A DNA stretch of 64,000 nucleotides from Tidjanibacter sp. (GTDB taxonomy: Bacteria > Bacteroidota > Bacteroidia > Bacteroidales > Rikenellaceae), in assembly GCA_017466345.1 (NCBI GenBank), contig JAFTUI010000007.1, positions 62,001 through 126,000 on the forward strand, given 5' to 3'. Within the stretch, counting starts at the first letter, position 1. Each line of letters begins with the position of its first letter. The notes beneath the pieces were generated by a model. The model was not told the DNA's origin. It worked only from the letters and a program-made list of their open reading frames with translations, and did not search any database. Below are positions 1 to 7,526 of the stretch, in pieces. The position numbers and the translations under genes are program-made.

Positions 1-67
1 TATCTACTTTCGAAGCACCGTACTGACCGAAAAGCTCTTGCTTTTTCTCTGCGTTCAAATAACTCAT
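1..67 (-). CDS. rpsO: 30S ribosomal protein S15, N-terminal part
   Basis: The reverse strand reads MSYLNAEKKQELFGQYGASK from an ATG at 67 and runs off the left edge after 22 residues. This matches the start of Bacteroidales S15, which binds the central domain of 16S rRNA early in 30S assembly. Only the N-terminus is visible. A GGCG-GATT-CGCC hairpin lies in the leader between the likely promoter and the start codon; S15 genes are often autoregulated through leader structure, but nothing here proves it. Confidence 0.85.
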   Translation of the reverse strand, partial: MSYLNAEKKQELFGQYGASKVD

Positions 68-141
68 TGTTTTGTAAAAATTTAGTTATGTTCCACTTTG
101 CGGCGAATCCGCCTTATCCCGAATATCGCCAAAGCGTGGCG

Positions 142-149
142 CAAAAATA
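142..149 (-). promoter_or_regulatory. Probable -7 box for rpsO
   Basis: The reverse strand reads TATTTTTG, a match to the Bacteroidetes -7 consensus TAnnTTTG. It would give a leader of about 70 nt before rpsO. No clear -33 TTTG lies 19 bp upstream. Confidence 0.45.
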
Positions 150-154
150 CAAAT

Positions 155-340
155 AAAATTGAAAATTGAAAATTGAAAGTTGAAATTTATTGAAAATAAG
201 TGAAAAAAGGGGGTCAACAACTCACTTTGATGGTCGAGCAGCAACCAACAACCTACTCAAATTGCCGACTCCCCTATGACTCCAAGACCACTAAATTTAT
301 TTTATCAATTTTCAATTCTCAATTTTCAATTTTCAATTCT
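155..340. repeat. Two AATTGAA-type heptamer arrays upstream of apbE
   Basis: The gap between rpsO and apbE holds two microsatellite-like tracts. One at about 155-190 repeats AAAATTG; one at about 306-340 repeats its complement, CAATTTT/CAATTCT. The same 7-bp unit recurs at 1368-1393, 3782-3803 and 24715-24738, always at a gene boundary. The tracts face each other as inverted copies. No convincing gene is seen between them. Confidence 0.7.
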
Positions 341-346
341 CCCCTC

Positions 347-354
347 TATCTTTG
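347..354 (+). promoter_or_regulatory. TATCTTTG -7 box immediately before apbE
   Basis: A perfect TAnnTTTG match lies only 4 nt before the ATG of apbE, so transcription would begin at or just after the start codon. Either the message is nearly leaderless or the match is fortuitous. No TTTG sits 19 bp upstream; that position is inside the heptamer tract. Confidence 0.3.
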
Positions 355-358
355 TGGT

Positions 359-1810
359 ATGAAACACTCGAAACTCATACTCCCCCTTGTGTTGGCTGTC
401 GCTGTGGTGGCGCTTTTGGTTGTGGATTGCCGCCGCAACCCCGCCCACAAAGAGGTGCAACCCTCTGTGACTCTGCGTGGTGAGGCTCTCGGCACGCTCT
501 ATCAAATCACAGCCCTCGGCTCGCTGCCTGACGATTTCGGGCAGAGGTTGGACTCGCTCTTCGAGGTTGCCAACCGTTCGATGAGCATCTTCGACCCCCA
601 ATCACTGTTGAGTCGCATCAATCGTGGCGAGGTGGAGGAGGCTGACGAGCACATCGCCCACTGCTTGGCTATGGCGCAAAGGGTAAGCCAAATTTCAGAT
701 GGTGCGTATGATGTTACCATCAAGCCTTTGGTAGAGGCTTTTGGCTTTGCGGGCAAAAACCCCGACTACAAGGTCAATGTAGACTCGCTGTTGCAATTTG
801 TGGGCTACGAGAAGGTGCGGGTAGAGGGCTCCAAAATCATCAAGAGCGACCCACGCACAACCATAGACCTCAACTCCATAGCCAAAGGTTATACGGTTGA
901 TTTGGCAGCCAGACTCTTGGAGAGCGTGGGTTGCACCGACTACCTTGTGGACATCGGTGGTGAGATTTACTGCCGAGGCACCAACCCTCGTGGCGAGAGG
1001 TGGGGTGTGGGCATAGAGACGCCGTTTGAGGGCAATTTTTCACTCACGGGCGAGCATATCACTACCGTTGTGAGGGTGTCGGAGGTGGGTATGGCTACCA
1101 GCGGCAACTACCGCAACTACCGCACCGACTCCGAGGGCAACAAGTACACACATATTATAGACCCGCGCACGGGCGCGAACACAACCTCTTCGCTCCTGTC
1201 GGCTACGGTCTTGGCGGAGAGTTGCGCCCTGGCAGACGCCTATGGAACAATGTTCATAGCCCTCGGCTTGGAACGCTCGCGCGAGATTGCCGAGAGGGAG
1301 AACATCGCCGCCCTTTTCATCTACGATGACGGAGGCAAGATGAAGGTGTGCAAAAGCAGTGCTTTTGAATTCAAAATTCAAAATTCAAAATTAGGGAGTC
1401 GAAATGACAGCAGAAGAGATAAAGATATTGCAGGGGCTGAACCCTGCTCAGGAGGCAGCAGTGAGGGACTATACCTCCCCTTCGCTCATTGTGGCAGGTG
1501 CGGGGTCGGGAAAGACCCGTGTGCTAACGTGTCGCATTGCGTGGATGATTTCGCAGGGTGTGGCTCCCTACAACATTATGGCTCTCACGTTTACGAACAA
1601 AGCAGCCAAAGAGATGAGGGAGCGTATAACTGCTATGGTGGGCGAGCAGAAGGCTCGCTACATTTGGATGGGCACATTCCACTCCATATTCCTCAAAATA
1701 CTCGCACGCGAGGTGCAACACATAGGCTACGAGCCCAACTTCACAATCTACGACACTTCGCAAACCGAGAGCCTTTTGAAGAGTATCATCAAGGAGATGC
1801 AACTGAGTGA
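359..1810 (+). CDS. apbE: FAD:protein FMN transferase (ApbE) with stop-codon loss
   Basis: ApbE enzymes transfer FMN from FAD onto threonines of exported flavoproteins such as Na+-translocating NADH dehydrogenase and Rnf subunits. The start chosen at 359 gives a hydrophobic N-terminus with Cys24; Asp before that Cys is atypical for a lipobox, so a signal anchor is also possible. Family motifs are clear: VDIGGEIYCRG, a THIIDPRTG metal-binding stretch and SCALADAYGTM. The conserved protein ends near base 1365 (about 335 residues, the usual size). The frame then passes through a heptamer array at 1368-1393 without a stop and continues about 140 residues, to 1810, inside the helicase gene in another frame. 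That tail resembles nothing and is probably an accident of repeat number or an assembly error. Confidence 0.85.
   Translation: MKHSKLILPLVLAVAVVALLVVDCRRNPAHKEVQPSVTLRGEALGTLYQITALGSLPDDFGQRLDSLFEVANRSMSIFDPQSLLSRINRGEVEEADEHIAHCLAMAQRVSQISDGAYDVTIKPLVEAFGFAGKNPDYKVNVDSLLQFVGYEKVRVEGSKIIKSDPRTTIDLNSIAKGYTVDLAARLLESVGCTDYLVDIGGEIYCRGTNPRGERWGVGIETPFEGNFSLTGEHITTVVRVSEVGMATSGNYRNYRTDSEGNKYTHIIDPRTGANTTSSLLSATVLAESCALADAYGTMFIALGLERSREIAERENIAALFIYDDGGKMKVCKSSAFEFKIQNSKLGSRNDSRRDKDIAGAEPCSGGSSEGLYLPFAHCGRCGVGKDPCANVSHCVDDFAGCGSLQHYGSHVYEQSSQRDEGAYNCYGGRAEGSLHLDGHIPLHIPQNTRTRGATHRLRAQLHNLRHFANREPFEEYHQGDATE
1368..1393 (+). repeat. Heptamer AATTCAA array at the apbE 3' end
   Basis: Three copies of AATTCAA followed by AATTAG. 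In the apbE frame the TAG is read as TTA GGG, so translation continues. One unit fewer puts TAG in frame. One unit more brings in TGA overlapping the ATG of the next gene. The tract therefore sets whether apbE ends normally. Confidence 0.85.
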
Positions 1811-3803
1811 CGAGGTCTACAAGCCTCGCGATGTGCGCTCACGCATATCTCTCGCCAAGAACAACCTTGTGACTCCCGAGTCCTACGAGGCAAACGGAAC
1901 ACTCATAGAGGAGGACAAAAAGCGCCGTCAGCCACAGTTCTACCAGCTCTACAAGAACTACGCTACTCGTTGCCGCCAGAACAATGCAATGGACTTTGAC
2001 GACCTCCTTTTGCTCACAAACATACTCTTCCGCGACCACCCCGAGGTGTTGCAGAAGTATCAGGCTCAGTTCCCCTACATCTTGGTGGATGAGTATCAGG
2101 ACACCAACGCTGCCCAATACCTCATTGTGAGGAATTTGGCTGCTGTCACGGGCAACATCTGTGTTGTGGGCGATGATGCACAAAGTATCTACTCCTTCCG
2201 AGGGGCAAAAATCGAAAATATCTTCCGCTTTCAGAAGGATTTCCCGAAGGCCAAAATCTACAAGCTCGAACAGAACTACCGCTCTACGCAGACCATTGTG
2301 GATGCTGCCAACAGCGTCATAGAGCACAACAAATACCGCATCAAAAAGCAGGTTTTCTCGGAGAACTCTCAGGGCGAGAAGATAAAAATCTTCCGTGCCT
2401 ACACCGAGGGCGAGGAGGCTCAGATGGTGGCAAACGGTATTCGTGGCGCACACATTGCCGATGGCACGAGCGATTGGAGCAACATTGCCGTACTCTACCG
2501 CACCAACGCCCAATCGCGAGCATTGGAGGAGGCACTGCGCAAGCGCAATATCCCCTACCGTATTTATGGCGGTCACTCATTCTACGACCGCAAAGAGGTC
2601 AAGGACCTGATGGCATACTTCAAGACCATCGTCAATCCCAAAGATGACGAGTCGTTGCTGAGGATTATCAACTTCCCCGCACGAGGCATTGGCGATGTTA
2701 CCATCGGTAAAATACGCACCATAGCCCAAAGCAAGGGGGTAAGTATGTGGGAGGCTATGCAGAGTGCTTCGCCCGAGGAGCAGGCTGTGATGGGCAAGAA
2801 GGTCGGAGAGTTCCACTCGCTCATCTCATCACTTTCGCTCCTGCGTAGCCACAAGACACTCTACGAATTTGGCGTGGAGGTTGCCACACGCAGCGGCATC
2901 CTCTCGCTCTACAAGCTCAACCCCTCGCCCGAGAGTGAAAATGCGCTCCAACTCATAGAGGAGTTGCTCAACTCGATGCAAGACTTCCGCCACAACACCA
3001 TAGAGGTTGCGGGCGAAGAGGAGATTAGGGAGCCCTCATTGGAAGAGTGGTTGCAGAACATCTCGCTACTGACCGATATGGACGAAGGCGAGGAGGATGG
3101 TCGCAACTGGGTAACGCTCCTTACAGCACACTCCTCGAAAGGTTTGGAGTTCGACCATATATTCATCACGGGTATGGAGGAGAACCTCTTCCCGAGCGTC
3201 ATATCGCTCACCTCGCCCGAGCAGGTCGAGGAGGAACGCAGGCTCTTCTATGTGGCTCTTACGAGGGCTAAGGTGGATGTTACGATAACCTTTGCCTCTT
3301 CTCGTTTCAAGTGGGGAAGTATGGAGTTCAGCCGCCCGAGCCGCTTCCTCAAAGAGATAAACCCACGTTACTTGGATGTGCGCTACGAGGACGAGGAGGA
3401 GCAAGATGAGGAGCAACAAAGCTCACGCCGCCGCGAGCAGATTGACGACCTGCGCCGCCGCTTCGACCAGCGACAAGGGCGCACCATTGTGGAGCGCAGA
3501 GAGTTCCAGAGTAGCCGCCAGAACTACACACCCAACACCCCTCAACGCCCCGTAGCACCCCAACGTCCCGATATGTCGAAATTCCGTAGCGTAGGCATAC
3601 GCACCGAGGCAGGAGGCAGCGCAAAGGTGGAGAGTGCGGGTGCCTATGCCGTAGGGCAGAGGGTTAGCCACGCTCGCTTTGGCGTGGGCGTGATTGAGGC
3701 TATCGAGAGGCTTACATCCGACACCAAACTGACCGTAAGGTTCGACAACGGGGATGTGAAAAACCTCTTGGCAAAATATGCAAAATTGAAAATTGAAAAT
3801 TGA
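1404..3803 (+). CDS. pcrA: ATP-dependent DNA helicase, UvrD/PcrA family
   Basis: Superfamily 1A 3'-5' helicase of 799 residues, a usual length. Visible motifs are the Q-motif region (GLNPAQEAAV), Walker A AGAGSGKT at 31-38, Walker B/motif II VDEYQDTN, motif III GDDAQSIYSFRGA, motif IV around EQNYRSTQ, and motifs V/VI LLTAHSSKGLEFDHIF and ERRLFYVALTRAK. The C-terminus (VGQRVSHARFGVGVIEAIE to the end) is the Tudor-like tail that contacts RNA polymerase in PcrA. Expected roles are nucleotide-excision repair and clearing of replication-transcription conflicts. The stop codon lies within an AAAATTG heptamer tract, so the last residues (KLKIEN) are repeat-encoded. pcrA is preferred to uvrD because of the tail, but the two are hard to separate by eye. 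Confidence 0.9.
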   Translation: MTAEEIKILQGLNPAQEAAVRDYTSPSLIVAGAGSGKTRVLTCRIAWMISQGVAPYNIMALTFTNKAAKEMRERITAMVGEQKARYIWMGTFHSIFLKILAREVQHIGYEPNFTIYDTSQTESLLKSIIKEMQLSDEVYKPRDVRSRISLAKNNLVTPESYEANGTLIEEDKKRRQPQFYQLYKNYATRCRQNNAMDFDDLLLLTNILFRDHPEVLQKYQAQFPYILVDEYQDTNAAQYLIVRNLAAVTGNICVVGDDAQSIYSFRGAKIENIFRFQKDFPKAKIYKLEQNYRSTQTIVDAANSVIEHNKYRIKKQVFSENSQGEKIKIFRAYTEGEEAQMVANGIRGAHIADGTSDWSNIAVLYRTNAQSRALEEALRKRNIPYRIYGGHSFYDRKEVKDLMAYFKTIVNPKDDESLLRIINFPARGIGDVTIGKIRTIAQSKGVSMWEAMQSASPEEQAVMGKKVGEFHSLISSLSLLRSHKTLYEFGVEVATRSGILSLYKLNPSPESENALQLIEELLNSMQDFRHNTIEVAGEEEIREPSLEEWLQNISLLTDMDEGEEDGRNWVTLLTAHSSKGLEFDHIFITGMEENLFPSVISLTSPEQVEEERRLFYVALTRAKVDVTITFASSRFKWGSMEFSRPSRFLKEINPRYLDVRYEDEEEQDEEQQSSRRREQIDDLRRRFDQRQGRTIVERREFQSSRQNYTPNTPQRPVAPQRPDMSKFRSVGIRTEAGGSAKVESAGAYAVGQRVSHARFGVGVIEAIERLTSDTKLTVRFDNGDVKNLLAKYAKLKIEN

Positions 3804-3853
3804 GAGTTATTCTTTAATGTCCTTAAAGCCATTAAAGCCATTAAAGTCCTTAG
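3782..3853 (+). repeat. Heptamer tract and 9-bp tandem array between helicase and nth
   Basis: AAAATTG is repeated three times over the helicase stop codon. It is followed at 3812-3853 by a degenerate 9-bp array with units such as TTAAAGCCA and TTAAAGTCC, which also occur at 5705-5760. The array ends just before the nth start codon at 3858. Confidence 0.7.
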
Positions 3854-3857
3854 CAAA

Positions 3858-4490
3858 ATGAAACGCGCAGAAAGATATAGTGGAATTGTGGAGTATTTCA
3901 GCGAGGCGATGCCCGTAGCGGAGAGCGAACTCGACTTTCGTTCGCCCTATGAGTTGTTGGTGGCAGTGATGCTCTCGGCGCAGTGTACGGACAAGAGGGT
4001 AAACCTCACAACACCCGCCTTTTTCGACCGCTTCCCCTCGCCCGCCGAGCTGGCAGAGGCAACAGCCGAGGATATTTATCCCTACATAAAGAGCATATCC
4101 TACCCCAACAACAAGGCTAAAAACCTCGCCAAGATGGCTCGACAACTTGTAGGCGACTTTGGGGGCATGGTGCCCGATACGGTGGCGGAGCTCGAAACCC
4201 TCGCAGGGGTGGGGCGCAAGACTGCCAATGTGGTCGCCTCGGTACTCTTCGGCAGGGAGGTTATGCCCGTAGATACACACGTTTTTAGGGTGTCGCGCCG
4301 CATAGGTCTTACGGTTGGTGCCAAAACCCCTCTGCAAGCCGAGGAGCAACTCGAAAAGGGCTTTCCAAAGCACCTGCTACCCATAGCCCACCATTGGCTC
4401 ATACTCCACGGCAGGTATGTCTGCACCGCCCGCCGTCCCAAGTGCGAGGAGTGCGGCATAAGGCAGTGGTGCAAGTCGGCACCAAAGTAA
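3858..4490 (+). CDS. nth: Endonuclease III, DNA glycosylase/AP lyase
   Basis: Base-excision repair enzyme that removes oxidised pyrimidines and nicks at the abasic site. At 210 residues it has the normal length. The helix-hairpin-helix is LAGVGRKTANVV with catalytic Lys121. The catalytic Asp139 is in MPVDTHVFRVSRR. The [4Fe-4S] cluster ligands are Cys189, Cys196, Cys199 and Cys205 at the C-terminus, all present. It sits with the helicase and recO in a plus-strand DNA-repair group, though the spacing with repeats argues against tight coupling. Confidence 0.95.
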   Translation: MKRAERYSGIVEYFSEAMPVAESELDFRSPYELLVAVMLSAQCTDKRVNLTTPAFFDRFPSPAELAEATAEDIYPYIKSISYPNNKAKNLAKMARQLVGDFGGMVPDTVAELETLAGVGRKTANVVASVLFGREVMPVDTHVFRVSRRIGLTVGAKTPLQAEEQLEKGFPKHLLPIAHHWLILHGRYVCTARRPKCEECGIRQWCKSAPK

Positions 4491-4494
4491 TAAA

Positions 4495-4547
4495 GCGATA
4501 CGCAGTATCGCATAAAAACTTTTGGGCGACTTTTTATAAAAAGTCGC
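4495..4547. repeat. Two stem-loops between nth and recO
   Basis: GCGATAC-GCA-GTATCGC at 4495-4511 follows the nth stop. At 4526-4547 lies a 22-nt perfect palindrome with arms GCGACTTTTTA/TAAAAAGTCGC, preceded by AAAACTTTT. The second is the same hairpin type that opens the composite cassettes at 34882 and 39754, so this is a minimal copy of that module without the rest of the cassette. It may act as a transcription terminator. Confidence 0.6.
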
Positions 4548-4576
4548 AAAAGAGCAAGTCGTTAGACAAAAAAACA

Positions 4577-5305
4577 ATGAAACAATACAAAGCCCGAGGC
4601 GTAGTCCTCAACACTCTGAAATATGGCGAGTCGTCCATCATCGCCCACATCCTGACGGATGTGGCGGGTAGGCGTGGCTATATGGTGCAGGGCTTGGGCA
4701 AGGGCAAAGGCTCCTCACGGGGCAAGGGTGCGCTGTTTCAGCCTATGTTTCTGGTGGAGTTTGTGGGCTTGGAGAGCAACAAGATGGACCTCGACCGACT
4801 GAAAGAGGTCACCCTCGCCGAGCCGCTCCAAACCATCCCATTCGATGTGCGCAAGAGCACCATTGCGCTCTTTATGTCGGAGGTGCTCTATAAACTCGTG
4901 CGAGAAGTGGAGCCCAACTCGCCACTCTTCGAGTTTGTCTACGACTCGGTAGTGGCTCTCGATAGGATGAACGAGGGCGTCTACAACTTTCACTTGTGGT
5001 TTATGGTTGCCCTGAGTCGTCATCTGGGCTTCTACCCCTCGGGAGAGTATGCCGAGGGTATGATTTTCGACATAGAGTCGGGATGTTTCGCCGCCACACC
5101 ACCCTTAGGCGGACTCTACATCAATGCCGACAACACACTGCTCTTCCACCAACTCTTGGAGTCTTCGCCAGCCGACCTCGCCCAGATAGCTCTTTCGAGA
5201 GTGCAACGCAAGGATTTCCTGGGCGCACTCCTCGCCTACTACGGCTACCATCTGGATACCATCCACACCATCTCCTCACTCCGCATCCTCTCGGAAGTGT
5301 TCTGA
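4577..5305 (+). CDS. recO: DNA repair protein RecO
   Basis: RecO loads RecA onto SSB-coated single-stranded DNA in RecFOR recombination. The start at 4577 gives MKQYKARGVVLNTLKYGESS, the expected N-terminal OB-fold start; the frame stays open upstream to 4394 but that part overlaps nth and the palindromic repeat. The OB fold covers about residues 1-80 and a helical domain follows. Total length 242 residues, normal for Bacteroidetes RecO. The zinc-finger cysteines of some RecO proteins are absent. Weak sequence conservation is usual for the family, but the N-terminal pattern is characteristic. Confidence 0.88.
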   Translation: MKQYKARGVVLNTLKYGESSIIAHILTDVAGRRGYMVQGLGKGKGSSRGKGALFQPMFLVEFVGLESNKMDLDRLKEVTLAEPLQTIPFDVRKSTIALFMSEVLYKLVREVEPNSPLFEFVYDSVVALDRMNEGVYNFHLWFMVALSRHLGFYPSGEYAEGMIFDIESGCFAATPPLGGLYINADNTLLFHQLLESSPADLAQIALSRVQRKDFLGALLAYYGYHLDTIHTISSLRILSEVF

Positions 5306-5344
5306 GGTTTCTTTCTTCGATTTTCATTTTGTGATTTTCTTCTC

Positions 5345-5996
5345 CACTTTTTGTAAAAAGCGGAACCAAAAACTTTTAGTGTAGCCTTTGCGGTGGTGTG
5401 ACTGCCTTGCGGCAGGTCTGAAATGAGCAAACCACCAATCTCTTTCAAACAAGTTTGAGAGATGGTGTTTTCCTCATTTCTGCTCCTTCGGAGCATTCCA
5501 CACCACCGAAAAAAGACTCCTCTCAAAAACTCCCCTGCAATCCCTGTTACCCCTGCTACCCTTGTTATCCCTGCAAGAAAAACAAGATAGGTAGATGCCA
5601 ACCGCCTGCCTATGGCAGTCGTGGCAAGACGGACAGACCTCTCCCCCGCTTTGCGGACCCTCCCCTAACTTAGGGGAGGGTGCAAGGATTGCAGGGATAA
5701 CAGGGTATTAAGGACGTTAAGGTCACTAAGGTCATTAAAGTCCTTAAACTCCTTAAATTCCCATAAGCCCTATAAGCCTTATATGCCCTATATGCCTTAG
5801 GACTATTGACGTTAGACCAAAATTCCCAGCGAGTGGGTTTTGTGAGGTGATTTTTGTGCCACAATTCCCAACCTGCGGGTGATTTATGTGAGGCGAGTTC
5901 AAGGCTTGCGCAGCGCGAGAAAGCGGAGTTTACAAAAGTAAATGAGCATTTCGAGCGCAAGCGTAACGCAGCAGATGCGGTGCGAGATGTGCTCGC
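5345..5996 (+). repeat. Composite intergenic cassette, copy A
   Basis: This fills the 757-bp gap between convergent recO and the susE/F-like gene. In order: an imperfect hairpin around TTTTTGTAAAAAG (5345-5364); conserved AACCAAAAACTTTTAGTG; a cloverleaf with a 10-bp closing stem CGGTGGTGTG (5391-5400) to CACACCACCG (5499-5508), holding hairpins CTGCC-TTGC-GGCAG, one with apex TTCAAACAAGTTTGA, and TGCTCC-TTC-GGAGCA; a 9-bp array (5533-5576); its inverted counterpart (5682-5706) after a TCCCCTAACTTAGGGGA palindrome; further 9-bp arrays (5705-5800); then the second palindromic module with arms CTTGCGC (5905-5911) and GCGCAAG (5955-5961) around GTTTAC/GTAAAT. No gene is credible here. Confidence 0.75.
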
Positions 5997-6033
5997 AAAA
6001 AAGGTGGGGCGACTCGTAGTAAGCCGCCCCACC
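5997..6033 (-). terminator. Intrinsic terminator of the susCDE operon
   Basis: On the minus strand GGTGGGGCG and CGCCCCACC form a 9-bp GC-rich stem followed by six T residues. It lies 30 nt after the stop codon of the susE/F-like gene. Confidence 0.85.
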
Positions 6034-6062
6034 CAAAAATTTATTGCGTAACTAACCTGTAA

Positions 6063-7481
6063 TTACTCGATAGTACCAGTACCTGCGTTGAAGTCGAAGG
6101 TAATAGTCTGCTCAGCGTATACAGAAGCGGCATTGTGAGCACCGAAGTCGCCACCGTTACCACGGTAAACGATCTCGCCCTCGAAAATCGAGAACTCTGC
6201 CTTCCAAGCGTCTACGCCATCGATCTTAACAAATGCACGGAGCAAACCATCAGCGGTAGCAACACCGCTAACAGTACCGTCAGCATTTACAGTCAGAGGC
6301 ACCTGACCAGCGCTGGTATTATCCCAACCACCGAATGCATCGCCCAAACCGCAAACAGTAGCGGGCGAAAGGGTAATAGCCTTATCATCACTGTTGTAGA
6401 TAATGAGAGTCAAACCAGTGTTCTCAACGGTTACAGTTGCAGCGGTCGCCTCATCGAAGTTACCAGTCTCCTTGTTGTAGATAGACGAAACTGCCTCCAA
6501 CTCGGTACCAGCGGTAAGATACTTCACTGCCCAGCTGTTCTTGGTGTCGCCATTGATAGGAGTGATCTCGTAACCACCAACGAGGAAGCTATTGAGCTTA
6601 CGAACATAAGTGGTCGAGTATTTGAACGAGTCACCAACCTCGCCCGAAGTCTTGTCGTAGGTCAAGATAACTTTGTAAACGCCACCAACCTCGTTGATAA
6701 TGTCGTTGTACTCTGCAATCGACTTGTCGGTAGTGTTCGAAAGACCATTCTCGCCATCGAACTTATCGCCAAGCGAAATCTCAGCCTTTACAAGACCCGA
6801 AGAGTCGAGGTTAATCTTCCAACCGGTGCGGTCGTATTTGAATTTGAATGCAGCACCTTTGGTGAGCTCAACCTCGTCCCAAGTCCAAGTGATAGTACCA
6901 TCCTCTTTTACCTCGCGAACACCTTTTTTGTCCTCAGCAAGAACATTACCACCATTGATATACCAATCAACGGGCATACAGATAATCTGTGCCTGAGGCA
7001 TAAGGGGTTCAGAAATGTTGGTGTCGAAGATGATGTGATAGAAACCATCCTCTTCTACTTGCATAGCGGGCATCTCCATACCTTCGGGAACATCGCCCTC
7101 GTCCATAAGTTTGCCACTATGTACCATAGCCTCGGGGTTCTCATCATAGTCATACTTCACAGGAGACAAAACTGCGCTGTAATAGTGGAGTTCGCCACCT
7201 TTATACTCAGCCAGCCAGAAGTCTTTGCCACCCTCCAACCAGATGTACTTCTCGTACATACCAACGCGGTACTCTTTGTCTACCTCATTGTAGCCACGAG
7301 CCATCATATTTGCAGAAATAACAACCTCGCTACCAGTTGCGGGACCATAAACATAGAAACCAGCTTGGGTAACATTTTCAAGGAAGTCATCACCAAGGTC
7401 ATCACCATTGGGCTCCTCACCACAAGCGACCATACCAAGCATCAGTGCCATAGCACCGAACAAATACAAAAGTTTTTTCAT
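6063..7481 (-). CDS. SusE/SusF-like outer-membrane starch-binding lipoprotein
   Basis: A 472-residue predicted surface lipoprotein: signal peptide MKKLLYLFGAMALMLGMVAC with lipidation Cys20 followed by acidic residues. It is the last gene of susC-susD-susE order, the position of SusE/F-type glycan-binding proteins that hold starch at the cell surface without catalysis. An N-terminal Ig-like stretch is followed by repeated beta-rich modules with many aromatic residues (for example WTWDEVELTKGAAFKFKYD), as in SusE/F carbohydrate-binding modules. Sequence is poorly conserved in this family, so the call rests on signal, size, aromatic beta modules and position. A strong terminator follows. Confidence 0.75.
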   Translation of the reverse strand: MKKLLYLFGAMALMLGMVACGEEPNGDDLGDDFLENVTQAGFYVYGPATGSEVVISANMMARGYNEVDKEYRVGMYEKYIWLEGGKDFWLAEYKGGELHYYSAVLSPVKYDYDENPEAMVHSGKLMDEGDVPEGMEMPAMQVEEDGFYHIIFDTNISEPLMPQAQIICMPVDWYINGGNVLAEDKKGVREVKEDGTITWTWDEVELTKGAAFKFKYDRTGWKINLDSSGLVKAEISLGDKFDGENGLSNTTDKSIAEYNDIINEVGGVYKVILTYDKTSGEVGDSFKYSTTYVRKLNSFLVGGYEITPINGDTKNSWAVKYLTAGTELEAVSSIYNKETGNFDEATAATVTVENTGLTLIIYNSDDKAITLSPATVCGLGDAFGGWDNTSAGQVPLTVNADGTVSGVATADGLLRAFVKIDGVDAWKAEFSIFEGEIVYRGNGGDFGAHNAASVYAEQTITFDFNAGTGTIE

Positions 7482-7526
7482 TGTGTTTTTGATAATTAAG
7501 TTAATATATAAGGTTTATGTTGTCAA

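Noticed and set aside
4394-4576. Upstream in-frame extension of recO
   Set aside because: It overlaps the end of nth and the palindrome at 4526; RecO homology begins at the ATG at 4577.
6135-7499. Plus-strand frame opposite the SusE/F-like gene
   Set aside because: No promoter or homology; the minus-strand frame has a signal peptide, lipobox and operon context.
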